From NCBI GenBank assembly GCA_963682055.1, contig OY821741.1, positions 12,715,197-12,779,196 of the forward strand: DNA of 64,000 nt. Reading direction: 5' to 3'. Position 1 is the stretch's first letter. Each line of letters begins with the position of its first letter. Positions 55,441-64,000 of this stretch are shown one piece after another. The DNA is from Primula veris. Taxonomy: Eukaryota; Streptophyta; Magnoliopsida; Ericales; Primulaceae. The notes below the pieces were generated by a model, which did not search any database, was not told where the DNA came from, and saw only the letters and a program-made list of their open reading frames with translations. A program made the position numbers and the translations under genes.

Positions 55441-57030
55441 TCTTGAAAAAATTATTATTATTATTTTGGGGAATTGCTAAGAAAAAGCCTCCTCTTATTT
55501 ACCTTGGTTGCTCTCTATATTCTGGTAGAAAGAAAAATATCTATTTTCATTCCATGGTGGCTAAAATTAGAGACACACTGAATAAATGGAAATCTAAATG
55601 GTTATCAATGGGTTCAAAAATTATTCTTATCAGATTTGTGCTTCAATCAATGCCTATTTATATATTATCAGCTATGTTACCTCCCAAAAGTGTTCTAAAC
55701 TCAATGGAAAAAGTCTTTTCTAATTTTTTTCTAGGGACAAGAAGAGGATAAAAAAAATATCATTAGACTTCCTGGAGCAAAATAACAATACCAACCGAAG
55801 AAGGTGGTTTGGGCTTCAGAAAAATGGAGGATATTGTGCATGCTTTTGCAGTCAAGCTTTGGTGGAAGCTTAGAAGTCAAAATTCTTTATGGTCTAATTT
55901 TATGAAGAACAAGTATTGTAAAAAAGTATATCCTATGAGGCAACAAAGTCAATATCTAATGGAACTTGGAATATAATGCTACAAGTAAGAGAAGAAGCTG
56001 AGAAATATATAATTTGGTCTGTTGGTGAAGGTAAAATTGATGTGAATCTAGATAATTGGTATGGTATTGGGGCTATAAAGTGTGTTGAGCTTAAAGACAC
56101 TTATCTAATTAGGGATTTCAGAGACAATGGAACTTGGAAGATAAATTTTATTAAAGACAGTTTACCACCTACATTGTATCATTATTTTGACAAAGAAATT
56201 TATGAAAATACCTATGGAATAGATAGGATCTTCTGGAAAGAGACCATGGTAGGGGATTTCTCAGTGAAGACAGCGTGGAACCTGGTACGTAATAAAAGAA
56301 ATTTTAGTTGGGTCCATTCTCTTATTTGGGATAAAATACTTCCCCTGAGGGTTTCTTGTTTTATGTGGAAAATTATGCTAAATGTGGTTTCAGTGGATTC
56401 CAAGATTCAAAGCAAGGGTATTATTCTGGCCTCTATGTTTGTTTGCTGTAAAAACAATGAGGAGACAGTGGAGCATTTATTTGGACTTGGGTTTGTAGCC
56501 AATTTGATTTGGGATTATTTTGGTAAATTATTGGGAATTAAGTACTATAATCTCAGTGTTAGAGGAAGATGTATCACATGGTGGAATAGATCAAACTCTT
56601 CTATACAGGGTAAATGTCTTAAAGTTTTGCCTTCTATTATTATTTGGTTTATTTTGAAATCAAGGTGCACAGGCAGGTTTGAAAATGGTACTATGAATGC
56701 TGACTCCATTATCAGTAATGTTATAAGTCAATTTTACCTTTTTATTGCCCGGGATAAGAATTTTAGAGGTAATTTTGACTTATTTACTGATAATTTCAGT
56801 ACTAAACCAGTTAAAAAGGTTAGTGTTCATCACTGGATAAAGCCTCCAGTTGCTAAAATTAAACTTAATGTGGATGGTAGCTATAAATCGAACCCTAACT
56901 TCTCTGGTATAGGAGGTGTGTTTAGGGATCACTGTGGTAAATTTGTGAAAGGTTTCTCTTACACTGAAACTGCTACTGATAGCTTGATTATAGAGGCTTT
57001 AGCTATTCTAAGGGGCTTCTGCTAATGAAT
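55440..57030 (+). pseudogene. LINE ORF2 C-terminal part: post-RT, zf-RVT and RNase H
   Basis: 55443-55751 reads the post-RT block (YLGCSLYSGRKKN, KWKSKWLSMGSKIILIR). After stops near 55750 and 55970 comes a 349-codon open stretch (55976-57025): zf-RVT from about residue 95 (VKTAWNLVRNKRNF, DKILPLRVSCFMWKIMLN, then CC...EETVEHLF), and from about residue 298 RNase H type I (LNVDGSYKSNPNFSGIGGVF, then DSLIIEALAILRG), cut before the last catalytic Asp. It is a different LINE subfamily from the one at 34.5-51.5 kb because its zf-RVT sequence differs. Confidence 0.85.
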
Positions 57031-57490
57031 TTAGTTTTTTATTTTATCAAATTTTATATATAGTTACACGAACACGAGATTAGACGAACCGATCACAGGT
57101 ATGTTCAGTTTACTTAATAGACGAACACTATGTTCTTGTTCATTATCGCGTTCATTTATAAATGAACGAACATGAACCGAACATTAACTGAGCCGAACAC
57201 GAACGATTCCATAAACACATGATCTCATTTACAGCCCTACTTAATGGACAATTCAATAGTAAATAACAAGAGTAATGTTGAAAACTGTCGCGACATAGTC
57301 GTATATGTAGATATAAGGTGACTGAGCTTGAACTCCGATTTTCTGAACGACATATTTGAGCTGGAGTTCCATTAATGAGTCAAAAAAACGTACTTTGAAT
57401 ACATCTTGGTCGAACCCTCCAACTGGTCATTTAAAAAGTACTGTGTATGAAAGGATGGCGGCTTGATAATACATGATAGATGACTAACAA
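57031..57490. other. Palindromic AT-rich sequence, no gene
   Basis: Contains a perfect 18-bp palindrome GTTCATTTATAAATGAAC (57150-57167) with looser opposing GAACA/TGTTC words on both sides (57060-57230), suggesting a small foldback element. Part of 57240-57300 resembles the DnaJ upstream repeat near 59570. Confidence 0.45.
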
Positions 57491-57493
57491 GTA

Positions 57494-57880
57494 CTTCTCT
57501 CGTGGCATATGACTAATAATTTTATTTCCAAGTTTTTTGCCATCTATCGAAGGGTTTTGGACTGTATGGAGTTTCCTGGTTTTTTTTAGTCCTTTTCTAT
57601 TTTTCCTACATTTTTTTAGTGATTTTGTTTGTTTTTCAAAAATTCCAACTTTTTATACTATTTTTTGGGTTAGCTACTTTGACGAAATTGGTCCCAAAAA
57701 AAAGATAAAAAATTTGTTTAAGAGGTAGTACCCGCAGAAAATATACCCAATGTTTTAATTAGATAAATTTACAAAGATTCCCAAATAGTAACGTTTATAT
57801 CGTTGATATAATTTAAAACAACTTCGTTAGTCCATAAGAAATACTATCATTACTTATGAATAAAATTTATTTTCTTTTTT
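57494..57880. repeat. Dispersed repeat R3, copy 2
   Basis: Homologous to 9143-9668. It carries the empty Stowaway site (TA at 57492-57493) and, at its right end, the site where the other copy has a TRIM. Confidence 0.8.
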
Positions 57881-58124
57881 CTCTCTTTCTTTCAAAATAT
57901 TAAGTCCAACTTAGAAAGAAAATGTATAATTATTAAAACCTTGCTGGACAACCAAAGTCGTTGGATCTAATAAATAAATCTAACAATAGATATATCAATA
58001 CGTAAAAAAATGCAGCAAAGAAAAGGAATTATAAATCTGATGATTTCATGTCAAACTTTAACTGATGATGGAATGCTGATGTCTCTTAATTGTCACAAAT
58101 TTTACCAACTCTTAACTCTTCCAA

Positions 58125-58394
58125 CTAAAGTAGTAACAAAGTAAAACAAGTAATTTTCCCTTTCGCTATATCCGCTAAAACTTTTGAGTCTAAACTCAGC
58201 AAATCACTCGAAATCTTCGCCGTCTTGTTAACCTTAGCCCTCTTCCTTGGTTCAACACCAATTGACATGGTTCCTTGGGCCTTTTTAAACGTTTGATCTA
58301 CGATAACTTTTCGTTTTTTCGCAGTACAAGCATCCACCGAGGACCCAGGCTCTCTTTGATTAGTTGAAATCTTTCTTTTCAAATCAACATCCTT
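58125..58394 (-). pseudogene. In-frame continuation of the DnaJ gene after TAG
   Basis: Directly after TAG the same frame reads KDVDLKRKISTNQREPGSS and a Lys/Arg-rich stretch (TAKKRKVIVDQ, EPRKRAKVNK), in the style of the linker before DUF3444 in this family. It stops at 58125 after GKITCFTLLLL. Codon-like character without a start of its own indicates it was once coding. It contains no DUF3444. Confidence 0.65.
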
Positions 58395-59369
58395 CTATTC
58401 CTTAGCATTCCGCGCGTTCTCTCTCTTATACCTCTGGAACACTTCTTTAGCGAAACCGCCAAAATGTAACCCAGTTGGACCACTGCTCGATGTTGGAATT
58501 GAGGAAGAATCCCCGGCTGTAAATCCAGCTTGATTTTGCTGAAAATAATAAGGATGAGAGGGCATATGAGGAATTCCTGAAGGGGGTGGATACTCATAGG
58601 TAAAATAGGGTAAGTTGCCAGCTTGATTTTGCTGAAAATAATAAGGCCGAGAGGGCATTTGAGGAATTCCTGAAGGGGGTGGATACTCATACGCGAAATA
58701 GGGTAAGTTGCAACTGGGACACTGTACGTTCTTGTGTAGATAAACACGAAAGTACTCGTGTTGTAATCTACATGTGTGGCATACAGACCAAAAGGTAGCG
58801 CTGATGGGGTAGTTTTGCTGAGCAGCAGGGGTAGCACCTTTGGAAGTTCGCCTCTTTTTAGTTGCCGGTTTTGGTTTTCTTTTTGTGTGTGCTGGTTTCG
58901 GGATTGCTGTGCTTTTACTCGAACTACTCACCCCATTTGACGCAGCTGAAGGAACTTGCGGCTTAACAAGTTCTGCATTCCTCAATTGGTCAAAAGCTGC
59001 TCTTTTAACCTTGTCTGACAAAAAACTACATGCTTCTGAGATGAGCTTAAAAGCTCCATCAGCACCTATTGATTTGTTTTTGTCCGGATGTAGAACCAGA
59101 GCTAGTTTCCGATAATGTTTTCTTATCACTCCCTCATCTGCTGTAGGGCTCACATCCAGTACCCTATACCAGTCACTCTCACCACTTATTCGAGTTTCGG
59201 ATGATATGTATACGTCTAGCATTGTAATCAGCTGTTGTATTCTGTCAAGACCCGGGAAGAGTGATTGGGCTTTCAGTGCAAATTTCTTCGCACCTAAATA
59301 ATCTTTAGCTTCAAACTTTTTATAGGAAATGTCTTTTGCCCTTACAGCCTCATCTTTATTGGACTCCAT
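58395..59369 (-). CDS. DnaJ (Hsp40) protein, plant type with zinc ribbon, truncated
   Basis: 324 codons. The N-terminal helix region (residues 1-60, AKDYLGAKKFALKAQSLFPG) is typical of plant DnaJ proteins of the DUF3444 class. The J domain spans about 67-131 with an intact HPD at 94-96, which stimulates Hsp70 ATPase. A basic stretch (KRKPKPATKKRRTSK, 163-177) may act as a nuclear signal. A four-Cys ribbon has Cys 197, 200, 217 and 220 (FWSVCHTC, CPSC). Residues about 221-282 are two near-identical 31-residue units. The ORF ends at TAG (58395-58397), but the frame continues for about 90 codons, and the DUF3444 domain expected after this point is absent. Either a shortened gene or a recent pseudogene. 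Confidence 0.88.
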   Translation of the reverse strand: MESNKDEAVRAKDISYKKFEAKDYLGAKKFALKAQSLFPGLDRIQQLITMLDVYISSETRISGESDWYRVLDVSPTADEGVIRKHYRKLALVLHPDKNKSIGADGAFKLISEACSFLSDKVKRAAFDQLRNAELVKPQVPSAASNGVSSSSKSTAIPKPAHTKRKPKPATKKRRTSKGATPAAQQNYPISATFWSVCHTCRLQHEYFRVYLHKNVQCPSCNLPYFAYEYPPPSGIPQMPSRPYYFQQNQAGNLPYFTYEYPPPSGIPHMPSHPYYFQQNQAGFTAGDSSSIPTSSSGPTGLHFGGFAKEVFQRYKRENARNAKE

Positions 59370-60029
59370 ATTTTCACTGCAATTTCCTTTTATGGTGATT
59401 GTATAAGAACCAGTTATGCCACAATACCCGGGATTTCGTAAACTTTAGCAGACAAGTTTCCAGCAATAAATCGTACCTAGTTCAAAAGAAACACGTGCAT
59501 AAGCCAGTATATCTAAACACCAACAAAAATAATAATTTCTAGCTGAACTTTTATAAGTTTATCCTAAATGGACAATTCAGTAGTAAGTGACAAGAGTATA
59601 TGTAGATTATAATGTTAAACATTATGCAAACGAAGTGAAGCACTAAAGCCACATTAACAAAACCACCACAGCGCCTTTGACGTTCTATGAAACCTGAGTT
59701 TTGTTAATTCTTTAACATAAAATTTTCCGAAAACAAAATCGAACCTAGTTTAAAAAGATATACACTTGCCAAAAGAATCCAACACCTATAACTATAAAAT
59801 ATCTTTCTTAACTTTTCGTGTCTATCAATCAACTACTAACATGCACAAGTAATGTGAAAATCTCTTGGAACTTAAATGCATCCAGGTTCAATTATGTGAA
59901 ATTCAGAATGGGAACACCAGACTCCTTTCATAAGAGGGGAGTGCTCACACTATTACTTTATTAATTATTGGATCTTGTTCATTTTAATCCGATGGCTAAC
60001 AAAAATATACTATAAACTAAAATAATACA

Positions 60030-60090
<61 letters not shown>

Positions 60091-60348
60091 TATTTAAGAT
60101 ACGGTGATGTGAAACAATAAAACCCTAAGAAAAGATTGTGAACTTTGTGTGGCATACCCTTAAATAGAAATAAAAATATAACATTAAAATATATCAATTA
60201 CTAAAACCTTAATAAAAGATGAGAACCCTTGTATGGCCTACCGTTTATTAAAATAAATTAGTAAATTATAATAGAGGTATTTTTAGAAAAAAGGGCAAAT
60301 TTTGGCAGTTTTATTTCTTTTGATTTGACTTATATTAATAGTATGATA
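59370..60348 (-). promoter_or_regulatory. Upstream region of the DnaJ gene, partly repetitive
   Basis: Just upstream the minus strand reads TTTCTTTTGAACTAG followed by GTACGA (border near 59477), a plausible 3' splice site of a 5'-UTR intron. Similar CTAGGT phrases recur at about 59750, 61010 and 61300, so this leader region seems locally multiplied. 59590-59760 is the empty-site paralogue of the copia insertion at 16583. A (TA)n run of about 56 bp lies at 60032-60087. No promoter box can be assigned safely. Confidence 0.4.
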
Positions 60349-60540
60349 TGTTTTTTTTTCCGGTAAGTAAGTATATCATAAAAAAGAGGGATCTTATCCA
60401 GATTTACAACAAGCTTATAAACAAAAGAGGCTTAAAAGCGCGCCCGTACAACAGAACAAGTTCTAACTTAAGTAGAAGAAACAAGAGCCATGGCTCATAG
60501 AAATCAAATACCGAACAAAGGTAAACAACAAAAAGCATCA
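60349..60540 (-). mobile_element. Possible minus-strand retroposon tail
   Basis: A T-run followed by CCGGTAAGTAAGTATATC, then about 170 bp of non-AT-biased sequence ending near a TATATA run. On the minus strand this is a body followed by TTACCGG and an A-tail, as in plant LINE or SINE 3' ends. No clear target duplication. Confidence 0.35.
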
Positions 60541-60879
60541 GTATATATATATATTAGGAGGAGTATGCTTTGATAAGTGAATTTTATCGCATTAGAATTA
60601 ATATATTTTCACCCATCCGATCAAAATAAACCAAATCCAATGGGTTATGATTGGATGAGTCTGAGTACTCCTTTATTCGGGGGAGTCTGAGCCCCTCTAT
60701 TCGTGAAATTCTATGTAAATAAACTTAAATACAACCTGGACTAAAATTCATCCCTTAACAAAAATATACCGATATCAAAATTATGGATAGTGAACTATAA
60801 CATGCACACACTTAAAAAACATATTCAGAAATATCGTTTGCCCTTGCTCGTCTTAATTACATTCATTACTTTCTAGCTG
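60541..60879. other. No gene seen
   Basis: AT-rich spacer without recognisable repeats or frames. Confidence 0.4.
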
Positions 60880-62814
60880 TTGTTGTTTTTGTTATATAAT
60901 CAATGAAACGCCACCAACAAAATTAATAGAACCAGGACTGCAATATTTATGTTTAAGGATACCCAGACTTTCATACATTAAAAGAGAAGTTTTGGACACA
61001 GCATCAAACCTAGTTTGGAAAAATTGAAATGCATGAGCCAGTAAAACATAAAAAACGTCAGAGATATTATTTCAGGTTTAACTTCATAAAGCTATATATA
61101 CTATATAGTCAATAATATGTAGCATCAAAAGTAATGTTGAAATCTCTAGGAACATAGTTGTAAATATGTTCAGATGATGTCAAACGTTACCAAAAAAAAA
61201 ACATCAAAGCAAAATTAATGAAACCACCAAAATGACTTTCGTTTTAAGGAAACCAAATTCTAAAAAATATTAGCAGATAAGTTACTGACTCGAAAGAAAC
61301 CTAGTTTGAATAGGTACTCATGTGAAATAAAATTCAAACACCAAAATTTCCCCACAAAGAAAAACTGCAAACACAAACAAAAATAATATATCTAGCTTAA
61401 CTTATTCATTTGGATCCTAAATAGACAAATAACTCATGACATACAAAAGTACAGTGGAAATTTCTCAGAAATTAGTAACAACTAGGTCTAAATTATGTGA
61501 AATTTCATGAGTGAAGACATCCAAGCTAACATATTTATGCGCGAAATTCATCCCTTTACTTCCACCAATCTTCGATCGTATTCATTTACATGTATACCAA
61601 TTTCACACACACACACAAAAAATACTGTTAAAAGATTCTTTCGCCCTAAAGGACCATGACCCTATTACATCCCAAGCTCTTTTATTTATATTTTTAAGAT
61701 TACATGGCCATGGTGATGCTACTAAAAATTAACGAAACCACAACAGAAAATTTGTTGGTTAACAAAGCATGAGTTCTCTTATTCGAGATCTAAAATATAA
61801 GTTTATCACAGAAAATCAAACCTATATAGATACACACTAGATAGATTAACTTAGTTTAGACATTTTATGATAACAGAGGGTTTTCATACTTCAGCTGTTA
61901 AACAGACAATTTTTTTAAAATCATACATACCTAGTTTAGAAGGATACATGCATTATAAGCCAATAGAATATACCAATTTAGACACCCAAGAGACATAGTA
62001 GATAGACCTTTTCATGTGCAACTGAGATACACAAATAATAAAATGCACAAAATTAAGTTGTGAACTTGTGATACACAAATAATAAAATGCATGAAACCTA
62101 GCCGTAAGCCTGTAATTATGTTCAAATGAAGAAAAATTTATGCAATTAAAGGGAAGAGGTTCAACCTATGAGCATCCGTAACAAATTCTTTAATGCATTT
62201 ATATCGATCTACTTTGGTTCTATCTATTTAAGTATACCAACAGCATTGATAGAACAATTAAATTTTCATCTGACACGCAACGGACAAGCAAACCCGACAA
62301 ATAACTAACACACACAAAAACACATGCACGCGCAAAATACGGAATCTAATCGAATAAATCCATTGCAACACCAAACTATGTTAAACCTCACTAAAATAAG
62401 CAAATTTTAGATGACATAAGAACCCACATAAAAAAAACATGACCTTAAACCAAAACCTTTTATCTGGACCAAACGGCATTTAAAACATATCTGATCTTAT
62501 CATGTGTTTTATCTTTTACCTAACATTCTAAATATATTTCTGTATCAACGTAAATACTATATAGATACATATCATAGTAAATTCAGCATAACCATAACTG
62601 AAATAACTATAAAATATAAACCCATTACTCCAAAAGATTAAGAAAAACGGATCTAATATGCAAAATTTATCAACTTAAAACCCAGATATGATTGTATTTT
62701 AAATTAAAAACTGAAACCCCAAATGTGTTTTAATACAAAGATAAAAAAAATGATAAAAGTCATAGAAATTACCAATGCTAGAAGAGGATTGGTCCAGTGA
62801 GTTTATATATATAA
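60880..62814. repeat. Dispersed repeat R5, copy C
   Basis: Collinear with 26640-28411. It contains an extra segment (about 61120-61380, with a second CTAGTTTG phrase) that copy B lacks. Ends at ACCAATGCTAGAAGAGGATT. Non-coding. Confidence 0.85.
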
Positions 62815-64000
62815 ATATAGAATTTGGCGCTCTCTTTCTTCTCTCTTCTGAGTATATATTTAGTCTTAAAATATTTAGGACACAAAACTATGTATTTAAA
62901 GGGTGGTTTTTTAACCGAACAGATACACCTTCTCACTTCTCATTGGTGGAAATATTTAACAATAGTTATGTTTTTTAACTCTTCACTAACTTCGTCGACG
63001 GAGCCCATCATGTTTAATAAAGATTTTGTAATTTTCTATATTCGTTTAGGCAAAAGATCGGTTGCAATTGAATGTGTACATTGAACATTAATCACTACGG
63101 TTGAATTTTTTACTATCGAGTAATTATGACGACGGGGCTGACCCGTAGTGTTTAATGAATTACTATATAATGTTCTGAATTCGTTTAGGTAAAATATCGG
63201 ATATAATTGAATCTGTATGTTTACTATGAATCCGCATGGTTAAATTTTGACTCTTGTGTGACTATGACAACGGGGCGGACCCGTCGTGTTTAATTAAAAT
63301 ATTTCCAATTTTGTAAATCCATTTAGGTAAAAAATCGTCTGTAATTGAACTTGTATGTTTAACATTAATCTGTACATTTACATTTTTAACTCTGGACTAA
63401 CTATGATAATGGGGTCTGGCCCGTCGTGCTCAATGAAAGCTTTTGTAATGTTTTAGATTCGTTTAGGTAAAGATCATCTGTAATTGAATACGTACGTTTA
63501 ACATTAATTCCTATAGTTAATTTTTTTTACTGTTAAGTAACTATAGTGACTAGGTCGGGCCTGTCTTGCTTAATGAAGATATTTACAATATTCTAAATTT
63601 GTTTAGGTAAAATATCGATTGTAATTGAATATGTACGTCTAGCATTAATCCATACATTTTATATTTTTAATGTTAAGTAACTATGATGACGGGATCGGGC
63701 CCATCGTGGTTAATGAAAATATTTACATTGTTCCAAAATCATTTAGGTAAAAGATCGATTGTAATTAAATCCGTATGTTTAGAATTAACTATATACTTTC
63801 AGGATGGAAAGTTATTATTTAAAACATGATTAAAGCACTTTATTGAACATGTATGTTAAGTGCATTGATTGTAATACAAAATAATAAGTTCGAAGTAACA
63901 ATATCCTCATAAATTACTTAACTTATCGGGTTGTACCAGTTCCGGATGCAACGATTGCTTTTAATCAGTACGTGTTTAAATTTTTAGTATCTTGCATTCA
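62815..64000. repeat. Repeat R1 copy C (cut by window edge)
   Basis: Hairpin-core units at about 62994, 63127, 63264, 63403, 63549 and 63683. It keeps the best core pairing (GACGACGGGGCTGACCCGT at 63127). Followed by the same 3' flank (TTTCAGGATGGAAAGTTATT) as copies A and B. The short frames near 62824 recur in copy A at 9946 because the repeats are homologous, not because of a gene. Confidence 0.8.

Noticed and set aside
55976..57025. 349-codon ORF as a host RNase H-like gene
   Set aside because: The zf-RVT segment and post-RT sequences directly upstream show it is the end of a LINE ORF2.

Overview
This window looks like nuclear DNA of a flowering plant, probably a eudicot. It is AT-rich (about two thirds A+T by eye). 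It holds Ty1/copia and Ty3/gypsy LTR retrotransposons primed by initiator-Met-type tRNA, TRIM elements, Stowaway MITEs with CTCCCTCCGT-type ends and TA duplications, L1-type LINEs with RNase H, and debris of typical plant genes: a DnaJ protein with a plant-type zinc ribbon, a TET8-like tetraspanin and a CYP82-like P450. The species cannot be named from this. No rRNA, tRNA or CRISPR array was seen. Only one host-like gene, the DnaJ gene on the minus strand at 58.1-59.4 kb, may be resident, and it has an in-frame TAG and lacks the expected C-terminal domain. Nearly everything else is mobile or repetitive DNA, often nested.

Layout. 1-4.4 kb: right part of a minus-strand Ty1/copia element (5' LTR, PBS, gag-protease, integrase core) running off the left edge. 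4.4-9.7 kb: T-rich degenerate tandem repeats, a foldback (MITE-like) element, minus-strand LINE remains carrying a small retroposon, a Stowaway, and a dispersed repeat (R3). 9.7-16.5 kb: a truncated TRIM, copy A of an array of about 137-bp units with a GC hairpin (R1), the 5' half of a copia element, a broken LINE, and further dispersed repeats (R2, R4). 16.58-24.56 kb: an older copia element with GAAGC target duplications, split by two solo LTRs (17.6-19.4 and 21.7-23.0 kb). 24.7-26.2 kb: a minisatellite. 26.6-31 kb: copy B of the R1/R2 repeat complex. 32.6-34.55 kb: the 3' half of a Sirevirus-like copia (extra ORF, several polypurine tracts, LTR).

34.55-51.49 kb is one plus-strand LINE (endonuclease to reverse transcriptase) broken by three insertions. 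The first is a 13.8-kb Ty3/gypsy-type element (35236-49060, TSD TTTAG). This carries a decayed intronless tetraspanin copy between its LTRs, and also a solo LTR (37003-43798, TSD ATTAC) that itself holds a gag-only TR-GAG-type copia (37438-42336, TSD CCACC). The second is a retrocopy of a CYP82-like P450 (49137-49727). The third is a retrocopy of an unrecognised lysine-rich gene (49954-50419).

51.5-57.9 kb: repeat copy D with a complete TRIM and a second Stowaway, a LINE scrap, minus-strand retroposed DNA with a further nested insert, a LINE fragment with zf-RVT and RNase H, and a second R3 copy. 58.1-59.4 kb: the DnaJ gene. 59.4-64 kb: its repetitive upstream region, then copy C of the R1 complex, cut by the right edge.

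Because the dispersed repeats occur in several copies, some act as empty sites for insertions elsewhere in the window (copia at 16583, Stowaway at 8906, TRIM plus Stowaway at 52974-53719), so insertion borders can be read from the window itself. LTR divergence by eye orders events: copia 16583-24558 is oldest (about 9%), then the gypsy element (about 2%), then the TR-GAG copia (about 1%).
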